Below, piece after piece: positions 9,312-18,303 of a stretch of 64,000 nucleotides of DNA. A program made the position numbers and the translations under genes. The notes beneath the pieces are model-generated. The model was given only the letters and a program-made list of their open reading frames with translations. It did no database searches and was not told the origin of the DNA. This DNA comes from BJGV01 sp003230615. Lineage in GTDB: Bacteria > Pseudomonadota > Gammaproteobacteria > Burkholderiales > Nitrosomonadaceae. The stretch's first letter is position 1; each line of letters begins with the position of its first letter. Location of the stretch: positions 1,302,001 to 1,366,000 of the forward strand of contig OY760140.1 in NCBI GenBank assembly GCA_963663215.1, written 5' to 3'.

Positions 9312-10346
9312 ATGAACCTAGCTTGGCAAACTTACTTACAAAGTCGCAATGCAGTCATCAAAGATAACTGCATTGCTCACTATGGCGATGCCTCTACCGA
9401 GCTTGAAAATACCCGCTCTGGGACGATACTAGCTGATCTTTCACATTTTGGATTGATTTATTTCTCTGGCGAGGATGCTTCAACATTCCTACAGAGTCAG
9501 TTAAGTTGTGACGTTAGGAAAATTGATCTCTATACAGCTCAATATGGTAGCTGCTGCACCCCAAAGGGAAGAATGCTAGCGAGCTTTCTGATATGGCACA
9601 ATGGTGACGGATACTTTATGCAATTACCAATGACACTGTACACAACAATAGAGAAACGTTTATCTATGTTTGTGCTACGTTCCAAGGTAAAGTTGGCTGA
9701 TAATAGCAACACACTAGTACGCATTGGCATTGCCGGAAAACATGCTAAAGCAGCGATAGAAAAAACATTTGCCTCAGCTCCCTGTCCTCATCTTGGCGTA
9801 GTTCACAATAAACAGGAAAGTATACTCTGTCTTGCTCAGAATCGTTTTGAAATCATCACTACACCAGAACATGCCCCCAAGCTATGGAAGTATTTAAGAA
9901 AATATGCTGTACCGGTGGGTAAATCCTGCTGGGAATGGTTGGATATAAAAGCCGGAATTCCTATCATCACGCCCGCTACCCAAGAACAATTTGTACCCCA
10001 AATGACGAACCTGGAAGCTATTGGTGGGATAAGTTTTCAGAAAGGTTGCTATCCAGGACAGGAAATTGTTTCGCGCACCCAATATTTGGGCAAATTAAAA
10101 CGCCGTATGTATCTTGCAAATATCCTCACAACAGAGCATATTGAGGCTGGGGACGAGCTGTACAGCGATGACATGGAAGAACAATCAAGTGGCATGATAG
10201 TCAATGCAGCACCCTCACCTGATGGTGGTTATGACGTACTAGCAGTGATCCAAATAGATAGTGTCAAAACCGGGGAAATTTATTGGAAGATTTTAAATGG
10301 CCCTATGCTAGAGATCATGCCACTACCCTATTTGCTTAAATACTAA
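9312..10346 (+). CDS. ygfZ: Folate-binding protein YgfZ, Fe-S cluster maintenance
   Basis: A 344-residue member of the YgfZ/GcvT-like family. The family signature KGCYPGQE is intact at about residues 241-248, containing the conserved cysteine. The N-terminal region shows the GcvT-like fold (SGEDASTFLQSQLSCDV). YgfZ uses tetrahydrofolate and supports assembly or repair of iron-sulfur enzymes such as MiaB. It precedes and converges on the dinG-like gene, itself probably an Fe-S protein; this may be chance proximity. Confidence 0.9.
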   Translation: MNLAWQTYLQSRNAVIKDNCIAHYGDASTELENTRSGTILADLSHFGLIYFSGEDASTFLQSQLSCDVRKIDLYTAQYGSCCTPKGRMLASFLIWHNGDGYFMQLPMTLYTTIEKRLSMFVLRSKVKLADNSNTLVRIGIAGKHAKAAIEKTFASAPCPHLGVVHNKQESILCLAQNRFEIITTPEHAPKLWKYLRKYAVPVGKSCWEWLDIKAGIPIITPATQEQFVPQMTNLEAIGGISFQKGCYPGQEIVSRTQYLGKLKRRMYLANILTTEHIEAGDELYSDDMEEQSSGMIVNAAPSPDGGYDVLAVIQIDSVKTGEIYWKILNGPMLEIMPLPYLLKY

Positions 10347-10457
10347 GATACAACATAACCAAATGATATCCAGCTGGTTATATTCAAAATAAGCCAATTT
10401 AATTCGTATTTTGTATTCCTAGGGAAGAAGGTCTGATTATTTCAGGCCCTAAATATT

Positions 10458-12452
10458 TCAGTTAATTTTTCCCGCTTCTACTATTTCATTATTCAACAAA
10501 AAAAACTGCTCCACTTCATTTAGATCGCGTGTACGCTTCATTGGTGGAAGACTTTGCCAGATTCGCTTACCGTAGGATTTAGTGATAAGGCGTGGATCAC
10601 AGATCATCAACACACCACGATCAACCTCGTCACGAATTAACCGTCCGACACCTTGCTTCAAATTGATGACCGCGCGCGGAAGCTGATACTCCATGAAAGC
10701 ATTGCGCCCCTCTTTGTTGAGTTTCTCAATACGTGCTGAAAGCACAGGGTCGTCAGGTGACGCAAAAGGTAGCTTATCTATAACTACCAGTGACAAAGCT
10801 TCGCCGCGCACGTCCACCCCTTCCCAGAAAGATTGACTACCAATCAGTACGGCATTACCCATATTGCGAAAACGCTCTAACATTTCAGAGCGTGAACCTT
10901 GGCCTTGTAGCAACAAGGGATAATCAAGTTTTTCACGTTCAAATAACTCTAATAATACAGTATAAACTTGCTGCATCGCCCGTAGACTAGTACACAAGAA
11001 GAATGCACGGCCACGACTAGCCTTTAAAACTGGCAGCGCAGCTCTCACTACTTTCTCTGTGTATTTATGGTTAGCAGGCTCGGGCAAACCAGTTGGCACG
11101 TAAAGTAAAGCTTGATTAGCAAAATCAAACGGGCTTTCCCAGCAGACCGAACGTACCGAACTTAATTCTAGATTTAGACCCATTTCACTGTTGTAATGTG
11201 AGAAATCACCTCTAACCGACAACGTTGCAGAAGTAAATATCCACGCGCGTGGAGAAGCGCTTAGCTGTTTGTTAAATACTTCTGCAATAGATAAGGGTGT
11301 TGAATTAAGTTGTAGCGCATATCTAAATGTCTCGATCCAGCGTACGAAGCCTTCTACCTCTGCCTGGCTAGCCCAGCGGGTTATATCAAAGACAATTTCA
11401 CGTGTTCGTTGCCAGCAGTTCTCCAATCCTTCTGAACGTTCTGCTTGACTCTCCAGCAGCGAGGTCAACACATTGAGCCTTTCCAGCAACTCATCCAGTG
11501 CTTCTCTGAATTCAGGGTTTTGTATTACCGCATCCAACGGTAAGCGAGTGTTCTCTTCCTCGATAGTAAGACGCAAATCACGCGCTGCTTTTTCCATTGC
11601 TGACGCAGCTTCAGGCAATGCAACGAAATCCTTGGTGCTCAGTAGCCCCTCTGTCTCGATTTTATGTGCAAGCTCCAGTAGCTGGCCGGTACTTACTGAC
11701 TCGCCAAAGAACAAACTCGCTGTTTCTGGCAACTGGTGAGCTTCATCAAATATAACCGTATTGCAGGTAGGAAGTAGCTCTGACAATCCTTCATCGCGTA
11801 AGATCACATCTGCAAAAAACAAATGATGATTAACCACAACTACATCTGCCGAAATCGCCTGTTTTCGTGCTTGCATAACAAAACACTCCTTGTAGTTGGA
11901 GCATTCTGAACCAAGGCAATTCTCTCGTGTTGAAGTTACTTGCTGCCAAATTGTTGCGTTTTCAGGTACTTCGCCCAAACCGCTCTTGTCGCCACTTCTG
12001 CTGGTATATGCATAACGCTCAATCAACTGTAAATATTTCTTATCATCAAGACTAGTATGCGCTTCTTGTAAAGTACGCCTCAGATGATAGTGACACACAT
12101 AATTGGCGCGACCTTTTAATAAGGCAACTTTTACAGGCAGTTTAAGAGCTGCGCGCACAGTTTGAATATCACGATGGAAAAGTTGATCTTGCTGAGTTTT
12201 TGTCCCAGTAGAAAGAATTACTTTGCCACCTGCTAGAAGTGCAGGGACTAAATAAGCAAAAGTTTTGCCCGTGCCAGTACCTGCTTCTGCGATCAAAATG
12301 CGATTTTCAGCTATAGTTTCAGCTACCATCTGTGCCATTTCGAGTTGCTGTACGCGCATACGATAGTCAGGTACAAACTGAGCAAGGGCACCGTCAGCGG
12401 CAAAATAAAATTCGAGATTAGGCATGAAAGAAATTGGCAAAATTGCCATCAT
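10458..12452 (-). CDS. DinG/YoaA-type Fe-S ATP-dependent DNA helicase
   Basis: A 664-residue superfamily-2 helicase of the XPD/DinG group. Walker A is AEAGTGTGKTFAY near residue 60 and motif II is DEAH. Cysteines of the expected iron-sulfur cluster lie in YVCHYHL and ENCLGSECSNYKECF. Motif VI is QGVGRLIRDEVDRG. Such enzymes unwind 5'-3', with roles in R-loop removal and replication-fork repair. E. coli has two paralogues, DinG and YoaA; length and motifs suggest the YoaA type but I cannot separate them with certainty. Divergent from amoC. Confidence 0.88.
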   Translation of the reverse strand: MMAILPISFMPNLEFYFAADGALAQFVPDYRMRVQQLEMAQMVAETIAENRILIAEAGTGTGKTFAYLVPALLAGGKVILSTGTKTQQDQLFHRDIQTVRAALKLPVKVALLKGRANYVCHYHLRRTLQEAHTSLDDKKYLQLIERYAYTSRSGDKSGLGEVPENATIWQQVTSTRENCLGSECSNYKECFVMQARKQAISADVVVVNHHLFFADVILRDEGLSELLPTCNTVIFDEAHQLPETASLFFGESVSTGQLLELAHKIETEGLLSTKDFVALPEAASAMEKAARDLRLTIEEENTRLPLDAVIQNPEFREALDELLERLNVLTSLLESQAERSEGLENCWQRTREIVFDITRWASQAEVEGFVRWIETFRYALQLNSTPLSIAEVFNKQLSASPRAWIFTSATLSVRGDFSHYNSEMGLNLELSSVRSVCWESPFDFANQALLYVPTGLPEPANHKYTEKVVRAALPVLKASRGRAFFLCTSLRAMQQVYTVLLELFEREKLDYPLLLQGQGSRSEMLERFRNMGNAVLIGSQSFWEGVDVRGEALSLVVIDKLPFASPDDPVLSARIEKLNKEGRNAFMEYQLPRAVINLKQGVGRLIRDEVDRGVLMICDPRLITKSYGKRIWQSLPPMKRTRDLNEVEQFFLLNNEIVEAGKIN

Positions 12453-12787
12453 GGTAGCTCAGTGTTTAAAATAAATCGATTCTAAAATAATGCAAATATT
12501 ACTAACGACTCCTAAGTTTCAAAGAGTTAACACAATATTGCACCTACTATACGAGTCATGATCCAAAATTTATACTGATTTAGGCAAAATGTCGTAATTT
12601 TTAACAGTAGTTTTGGTCCTCACATTACCTGACAAATTGCTTGACTTGAGGCACTTTTGTCAGCTAACCTGAGCAAGTTGATAGTCGACGAGAAGAGTTG
12701 ATGCGCAAGATCAACAAGAGCTATTTATCGGCGCTAAGGTGTTAAGTAAGTCGTTATACAAATTTAATGGGATAGGAGGGAGTAAAA
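12453..12787 (+). promoter_or_regulatory. amoC upstream leader and promoter region
   Basis: This 335-bp A+T-rich gap between the helicase gene and amoC must hold the amo promoter. A TTGACT at about 12644 is the best -35-like box, but its -10 partner is weak; TATACT near 12571 is another candidate -10. The ribosome binding site is strong (GGATAGGAGGG shortly before the amoC ATG). I cannot name the start site by eye. Confidence 0.4.
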
Positions 12788-13597
12788 ATGGCAACAACAT
12801 ATCAAACGCCTGGGACGGCAGCTACAACGTCGGGTTCCTGGGACAAGTCAGTGTGGTATGACACAAAGTATTATTGGGTTGGCTTGCTTTCCATGCTATC
12901 GGTGGCGATATTCTGGATTTGGTTCCAGCGCACCTATGCTTACTCACACGGAATGGACTCGATGGAACCAGAATTTGAAAGAGTCTGGATGGGTCTGTGG
13001 CGGGTACACATGGTGGTATGGCCGACATTTGCATTGGTTACCTGGGGTTGGCTCTGGAAGACACGGGATACCAAGGAACAACTGGATAACCTGGATCCGA
13101 AACTGGAAGTCAAACGTTATTTCTACTGGATGATGTGGTTGGGTGTTTATCTCTTTGGAGTTTACTGGGGTGGTAGCTTCTTCACCGAACAAGATGCCTC
13201 CTGGCACCAAGTGATCATACGCGATACTAGTTTTACTCCTAGTCATGTCGTCGTATTCTACGGTTCTTTCCCGATGTACATCTGCTGTGGGGTAGCTAGT
13301 TATATCTATGCTATAACCCGTTTGCCGCAGTACAGCAGGGGCACATCGTTTCCTTTGGTTTTCGCGATTGCCGGGCCGCTGATGATCCTGCCAAACGTTG
13401 GTCTTAACGAATGGGGTCATGCCTTCTGGTTCATGGAAGAACTCTTCAGTGCACCGCTACATTGGGGCTTCGTGATTCTGGGTTGGTCTGGACTGTTTGC
13501 TGGCGGAGTTGCAGCGCAGATTATCACGCGCTACTCCAACCTGACAGATGTGATCTGGAACAACCAAAGCAAGGTCATTCTAAACAATCGGCTCTAA
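12788..13597 (+). CDS. amoC: Ammonia monooxygenase subunit C
   Basis: A 269-residue integral membrane subunit of the ammonia monooxygenase, which oxidises ammonia to hydroxylamine in the intracytoplasmic membranes. About six hydrophobic helices are visible. The conserved stretch FFTEQDASWHQVIIRDTSF carries the Asp/His residues of the membrane copper-site region in this superfamily. The C-terminal half (PNVGLNEWGHAFWFMEE) is near-invariant among beta-AOB. First gene of amoCAB, with a strong ribosome binding site. Residues 1-20 are the variable part. AOB usually carry several amo copies; only this one is in view. Confidence 0.97.
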   Translation: MATTYQTPGTAATTSGSWDKSVWYDTKYYWVGLLSMLSVAIFWIWFQRTYAYSHGMDSMEPEFERVWMGLWRVHMVVWPTFALVTWGWLWKTRDTKEQLDNLDPKLEVKRYFYWMMWLGVYLFGVYWGGSFFTEQDASWHQVIIRDTSFTPSHVVVFYGSFPMYICCGVASYIYAITRLPQYSRGTSFPLVFAIAGPLMILPNVGLNEWGHAFWFMEELFSAPLHWGFVILGWSGLFAGGVAAQIITRYSNLTDVIWNNQSKVILNNRL

Positions 13598-13618
13598 TCT
13601 TAAACTGTTCCCCTGCCC

Positions 13619-13648
13619 CCCTGCTCTCTAGTTATTCAGTGAGCAGGG
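13619..13648 (+). promoter_or_regulatory. amoC-amoA intergenic hairpin
   Basis: CCCTGCTC and GAGCAGGG form an 8-bp stem around a 14-nt loop, 22 bp after the amoC stop. No T-run follows, so it is not a simple terminator. In AOB amoC is often far more abundant than amoAB mRNA; a processing or stabilising hairpin here would fit, as an inference. Confidence 0.55.
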
Positions 13649-13769
13649 TTAGGTGAACCAGTAGGGGGAGCAGTTGTAATATCCGCCGAGAGTTATCGTA
13701 TTAAAAGAGCGGCAGGTTGCACAGATTTTTTTATGTTTAAGACGTACGACATACCTGAAGGGGGAAACA

Positions 13770-14600
13770 ATGGCAATTTTTAAAACAGACGAAATTATAA
13801 AGCTGGCAAAGATGCCGCCAGAAGCAGTAAGCATGTCTAGGCATATAGATCTGATCTATTTTCCGATTCTATGCATACTTTTGGTTGGCACTTACCACAT
13901 GCACTTCATGCTACTTGCAGGAGACTGGGATTTCTGGCTTGACTGGAAAGACCGTCAGTGGTGGCCGGTGGTAACTCCCATTGTAGGAATTACCTATTGT
14001 TCCACCATCATGTACTATCTTTGGGTAAATTACCGGCAACCGTTTGGTGCAACACTGTGTGTTTGTTGTTTGCTTACTGGTGAGTGGCTAACGCGTTATT
14101 GGGGTTTCTACTGGTGGTCCCATTATCCAATCAACTTTGTCGTGCCCTCTACGATGATTCCTGGGGCATTGATCATGGACACGATATTATTATTGACCCG
14201 TAACTGGATGATCACAGCATTGCTCGGTGGTGGCGCTTTTGGGCTACTGTTTTATCCGGGCAACTGGCCAATCTTTGGGCCGACTCACCTCCCAGTGGTA
14301 GTAGAAGGGGTGCTGCTCTCGTTAGCCGACTATACCGGATTCCTCTATGTTCGTACTGGCACACCTGAGTATGTGCGGTTAATTGAACAAGGATCGTTGC
14401 GTACCTTCGGTGGTCACACCACGGTAATTGCTGCGTTCTTCGCAGCTTTTATGTCTATGCTGGTGTTCGTTCTCTGGTGGTACTTAGGAGCGTTTTTCTG
14501 CACCGCGTTTTATTACGTCAAGGGTCCTAGAGGGCGGATAACAGAGAAAATGGATGTTACCGCTTTTGGCGAAGAAGGCTTTCCAGAGGGGATAAAATAA
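13770..14600 (+). CDS. amoA: Ammonia monooxygenase subunit A
   Basis: A 276-residue membrane subunit, the standard marker of ammonia oxidisers. Several transmembrane helices are visible. Beta-AOB hallmarks include YHMHFMLLAGDWDFW, DRQWWPVVTPIVGITY, WGFYWWSHYPINFV and the C-terminal DVTAFGEEGFPEGIK. Acetylene inactivates this subunit in known AOB. It starts 172 bp after amoC behind a GGGGG-rich ribosome binding site, and its TAA overlaps the amoB ATG by one base, so A and B are coupled. Confidence 0.98.
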   Translation: MAIFKTDEIIKLAKMPPEAVSMSRHIDLIYFPILCILLVGTYHMHFMLLAGDWDFWLDWKDRQWWPVVTPIVGITYCSTIMYYLWVNYRQPFGATLCVCCLLTGEWLTRYWGFYWWSHYPINFVVPSTMIPGALIMDTILLLTRNWMITALLGGGAFGLLFYPGNWPIFGPTHLPVVVEGVLLSLADYTGFLYVRTGTPEYVRLIEQGSLRTFGGHTTVIAAFFAAFMSMLVFVLWWYLGAFFCTAFYYVKGPRGRITEKMDVTAFGEEGFPEGIK

Positions 14601-15865
14601 TGAACACAAAAAAATTATTTAAAGGGTGTGTTCTTGGTCTATACGGAGTGGCAACACTTGCCCTTGCTCTGGTAATTGATATTTCTCCTGTTGCTGCCCA
14701 TGGCGAACGTGCTCAAGAACCATTCCTACGGATGCGTACCATCCAATGGTACGACGTGGAGTGGGGGGAAGAGTCAAAGGGTGGAAAGGCGACCAAGGTT
14801 AATGATATTGCGATTATGCAGGGCAAGTTTCATTTGGCCGAAGACTGGCCGGCTACAGTTGGCAAACCTAATCGTGCGTTCTTCAACATAGGCAGCCCAA
14901 GTCCGGTGTTTGTGCGTTTGAGCGTAAAACTAAATGATGAGCCAGCGTTCATTGCGGGGCCCATGGTAATTGGTCGAGACTACAAATTCGTGGCCAGGCT
15001 GAAAGCACGGATACCAGGTCGCCACCACATACACGCGATGGTAAACATAAAAGATGCGGGGCCGATTGCTGGACCGGGATCCTGGATGAGCATTTCAGGT
15101 AGCTGGGATGACTTTACCAACCCGATAAAGCTGTTGACAGGGGAAACCATCGATTCGGAAACCTTTAATCATGGTAATGCTGTCATGTGGCATATTATGT
15201 GGTACAGCCTTGGGTTGTTCTGGATTGGTTGGTATGTTGCTCGGCCGATGTTCTTGCCGCGTAGTCGGGTTCTCTTGGCATACGGGGATGAGCCGATGAT
15301 TGACCCGGCGGACACAAAAATGGCATGGATCTTCCTGATCCTGACTGCTTCTCTCGTGTGGGGAGGCTACCGTTATACGGAGAACAAACATCCCTATACC
15401 ATTCCTCTCCAGGCTGGTGAAACAAAGATCAAGCCGCTTCCGGTGAAGCCTAACCCTATCGCGATTAAGGTAACGAATGCAAACTACGATGTACCAGGAC
15501 GCTCTCTACGCGTGACTATGATGATCACCAACAGTGGAGATGAAGCCGTTAGAATCGGGGAATTCACCACAGCGGGTGTTCGGTTCATCAACAAAGTGGG
15601 CTTGAAATATCTCGATCGGTATTATCCAAGGGAGCTCGTGGCAACTGGCTTATCACTAGCGAATCCTACGCCAATTGAACCTGGTGAAACCCGTGAGGTA
15701 AAAATGGAAGCAAAGGATGCGCTATGGGAAGTACAACGGCTAATGGCCCTTATGGGTGATCCGGAAAGTCGTTTTGGTGGATTGCTGATGACCTGGACTG
15801 ATGCGGGTGATCGCAACATCAACAGCATACATGGTCCTGTGATTCCAGTCTTTACCAAGCTGTAA
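14600..15865 (+). CDS. amoB: Ammonia monooxygenase subunit B
   Basis: A 421-residue subunit with two periplasmic cupredoxin-like domains and two membrane helices (about 197-217 and 239-257). The signal peptide ends at PVAAHGERAQ, leaving the mature N-terminal histidine that ligates copper. The HHIHAMVN motif at about residues 136-143 supplies the other ligands. The C-terminal domain runs to VIPVFTKL. Last gene of the operon; a strong terminator begins 15 bp after the stop. No orf4/orf5 (copCD-like) genes follow here. Confidence 0.97.
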   Translation: MNTKKLFKGCVLGLYGVATLALALVIDISPVAAHGERAQEPFLRMRTIQWYDVEWGEESKGGKATKVNDIAIMQGKFHLAEDWPATVGKPNRAFFNIGSPSPVFVRLSVKLNDEPAFIAGPMVIGRDYKFVARLKARIPGRHHIHAMVNIKDAGPIAGPGSWMSISGSWDDFTNPIKLLTGETIDSETFNHGNAVMWHIMWYSLGLFWIGWYVARPMFLPRSRVLLAYGDEPMIDPADTKMAWIFLILTASLVWGGYRYTENKHPYTIPLQAGETKIKPLPVKPNPIAIKVTNANYDVPGRSLRVTMMITNSGDEAVRIGEFTTAGVRFINKVGLKYLDRYYPRELVATGLSLANPTPIEPGETREVKMEAKDALWEVQRLMALMGDPESRFGGLLMTWTDAGDRNINSIHGPVIPVFTKL

Positions 15866-15880
15866 GGCAAGACAGGCATG

Positions 15881-15931
15881 ATACCGATCCACCATCCCGT
15901 CATTTGACGGGATGGTGGATCGGTATTTTTT
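15881..15931 (+). terminator. amoCAB rho-independent terminator
   Basis: A perfect 22-bp inverted repeat (15881-15902 and 15905-15926) with a 2-nt loop is followed by a run of T residues. The stem is unusually long. It ends the amo transcript, and read from the other side shields the converging ParA gene. Confidence 0.92.
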
Positions 15932-16049
15932 GATAGTAAGATATGTGGAAAAAATGGAAAATCCATGCGACGCGGCGCGCTTTCAATAAACATCTGAGTA
16001 AACGTAGGACACTCTCTTCTATTAGTAACCTGAGTCATAAGATTTAATC

Positions 16050-16676
16050 TTATGCCTTAAGCCATTTGGTAAGTGGTTGCCACTGCATTAGATCGCGTTC
16101 AGCCTGGTGGAACGGTAAATCGAAAATACTTTTTCCGTTAAAGGCAGAATTGACATACACCATGGTATCGCGCAAATAGGCAAGAATGGGTAGGTTATAC
16201 TGCGATAAAAATTGTTCCAAGGTAGATGCTGCACGAGTGCGTGGATCTACCCGCATTCCAACTATTCCGATAAAGGCTTTATGTCTTTGTATGGTCTTTT
16301 CTTCCATCAACCGATCTATGAAATCCCGCGTGGTGACCATGTCGAACACTGATGGTTGTATTGGTACAAGGATTTTGTGTGCAAGTTTCAACGCATGGGA
16401 AAGGTTCTTCCCATGAATTCCAGCAGGAGAATCCAGCACAAGCCAATCATTTTTTTCCATAATGCTTTGGGATGCTTCACCACGCTCTAAACCTAACCTA
16501 GTAATGGTTGGTAACTCAGAAGATCGCAATGCGAGCCAGCTCAGTGATGATTTCTGCTGATCTAGATCCCACATCACAACCCGATGATTCTGACTAGCTA
16601 AATAACCAGCCAAATTGGTCGCTAATGTGGTTTTACCACAACCTCCCTTAGGATTTGCCACCAAAATTGCTCGCAT
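16050..16676 (-). CDS. Orphan ParA/MinD-family ATPase
   Basis: A 208-residue P-loop ATPase. The deviant Walker A is NPKGGCGKTTLATN near residue 9, with the signature lysine, and LVLDSPAG is the Walker B-like strand. No ParB or centromere repeat lies beside it, so it is not an obvious plasmid-partition pair. It precedes (in map order) the condensin genes scpB-scpA, also on the minus strand, a neighbourhood that recurs in betaproteobacteria. A role in positioning chromosome or protein cargo is possible but unproven. Converges on amoB. Confidence 0.8.
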   Translation of the reverse strand: MRAILVANPKGGCGKTTLATNLAGYLASQNHRVVMWDLDQQKSSLSWLALRSSELPTITRLGLERGEASQSIMEKNDWLVLDSPAGIHGKNLSHALKLAHKILVPIQPSVFDMVTTRDFIDRLMEEKTIQRHKAFIGIVGMRVDPRTRAASTLEQFLSQYNLPILAYLRDTMVYVNSAFNGKSIFDLPFHQAERDLMQWQPLTKWLKA

Positions 16677-16768
16677 ATATACCCCTCACCTCCAGTCTAT
16701 TTCGTCCAAAACAAAATTAGCCAGCTTCTTTTCTTACTATACTAAAGATTCTGTTCACTAACTACATT

Positions 16769-17446
16769 CTATTCTGCCTCCTGCTTTAATCCTTGTAGAG
16801 GCGGTGATATATCAGAAGCACCAGAAGTGGAAGTCCGATCTGGAATAGATAACAATTCCATACTTCCTTTTTGTTCCACTAGCAATCCAGGATCTTCCAG
16901 CGGAGGCAACTCATCTAGAGAGCGCAGGTTAAGATCATTAAGGAAATCCTTGGTAGTAGCATATAAAATTGGTCTGCCTGGAACATCGCGATGCCCAATA
17001 GATTCTATCCATACACGGGCTTCCAAAACCTTCAGTACTGGGCTGGAAACTGTCACACCACGAATTTCCTCAATGTCACCACGTGTAACCGGCTGCCGAT
17101 AAGTAATTATTGCAAGTGTTTCCATTACTGCACGTGAGTAACGGGGAGGCTTTTGTGGATTAAGCTTGTTAAGAAACCCCTGAATTTCAGGTTTAGCATG
17201 AAAACGCCATCCGCTGGCGACACATACCAGCTCTACACCTCCTTCTGCCCATTTCTCACGTAATTCTTCAAGCAACCTGTGTAGAATTCCTGTGCTTAGT
17301 TCATTGTCAAATAGTTTCTTCAACTCCACCAATGGCAAAGGGTCCTGACTAGTGAGTAAAACTGCCTCTAATACCTGCTTGACTTGATCAGGGTCTATCG
17401 GCTCTGATGAATTAGACAGCGGTAAGGAAGTCGATTGATCTGACAT
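16769..17446 (-). CDS. scpB: Segregation and condensation protein B
   Basis: A 225-residue winged-helix protein of the SMC-ScpAB complex. The core covers about residues 15-175 and includes the family stretch PPRYSRAVMETLAIITYRQPVTRGDIEEIRG. It bridges ScpA on the SMC ring during chromosome condensation. Its start lies 35 nt inside the 3' end of scpA, so they are coupled. The C-terminal tail (after about 180) is low-complexity and variable, as is common. Confidence 0.92.
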   Translation of the reverse strand: MSDQSTSLPLSNSSEPIDPDQVKQVLEAVLLTSQDPLPLVELKKLFDNELSTGILHRLLEELREKWAEGGVELVCVASGWRFHAKPEIQGFLNKLNPQKPPRYSRAVMETLAIITYRQPVTRGDIEEIRGVTVSSPVLKVLEARVWIESIGHRDVPGRPILYATTKDFLNDLNLRSLDELPPLEDPGLLVEQKGSMELLSIPDRTSTSGASDISPPLQGLKQEAE

Positions 17447-18224
17447 AAATATTTCCGATGGGTTGAGATTGCGTGATTTCTACTAGGCTTTCCCTAACGA
17501 GTTCCAGCAACGCAAGAAAAGTTACTACTACTTCAGCCATCCTGACAGAGGGACCAAACAATTCATAGAATTCAATGAACTCGCGTCCCCGTAAATCTCG
17601 CATAATACGACCCATATGCGCTCGCACCGAGAGCTCTGCTCGAGTAACACGATGATGGCGATTAGCTTGGGCGCGTGCTACTAGTGTAATCCATGCATTA
17701 CGTAGGCCATCTACATTGATTTCCGGCAGGCGCTTAACCACTGTTTGCTCAATTAGCACCTGTACAGGTGTAAAGTCACGTTCGGCCTGGGGCATCTCAT
17801 TTAGCCGTAGTGCAGCCAGTTTCATCTGTTCGTATTCCAACAATCGACGCACTAGTTCAGCACGTGGATCGACATCGTCTTCGTTAGCTCGGACAATAGG
17901 ACGCGGTAGCAGCATGCGTGACTTAATTTCGATCAGAAGTGCAGTCATTAGTAAATATTCTGCCGCCAGTTCCAGTTGACTAGCGTGCATGATCTCAACA
18001 TAGGCCATATATTGACGCGTGAGCTCTGCCATTGGAATATCTAAGACTTCTAGGTTATGCTTACGAATAAGATAAAGTAGTAAATCTAGTGGCCCCTGAA
18101 AAGTATCGAGAAACACTTCTAGAGCATCCGGTGGGATAAACAAACCCCGTGGCACCTCCATCAGCGGTTCGCCGCGGATATTTGCAATAGGATTAGTAGC
18201 AGTAGGCTTGAGAAATTGGCTCAC
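17412..18224 (-). CDS. scpA: Segregation and condensation protein A (kleisin)
   Basis: A 270-residue kleisin. The N-terminal SMC-binding motif (TFQGPLDLLLYLIRKHNLEVLDI, about 38-60) is typical, and the C-terminal winged helix ends near FLALLELVRE. A later Met near residue 22 (MEVPRGLF) could be the true start. It overlaps scpB. With SMC elsewhere it would form the condensin ring. Confidence 0.92.
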   Translation of the reverse strand: MSQFLKPTATNPIANIRGEPLMEVPRGLFIPPDALEVFLDTFQGPLDLLLYLIRKHNLEVLDIPMAELTRQYMAYVEIMHASQLELAAEYLLMTALLIEIKSRMLLPRPIVRANEDDVDPRAELVRRLLEYEQMKLAALRLNEMPQAERDFTPVQVLIEQTVVKRLPEINVDGLRNAWITLVARAQANRHHRVTRAELSVRAHMGRIMRDLRGREFIEFYELFGPSVRMAEVVVTFLALLELVRESLVEITQSQPIGNIYVRSIDFLTAV

Positions 18225-18303
18225 ACTGAAATGAAAACTACATTATCTAATCTGTATTATACCGTAGCAGCCCATAGTTACATTTCTTAATAAAATACGA
18301 GCA

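Noticed and set aside
16050..16676. Second McdA (carboxysome positioning)
   Set aside because: It lies with scpAB and not with carboxysome genes, and has no McdB-like partner.
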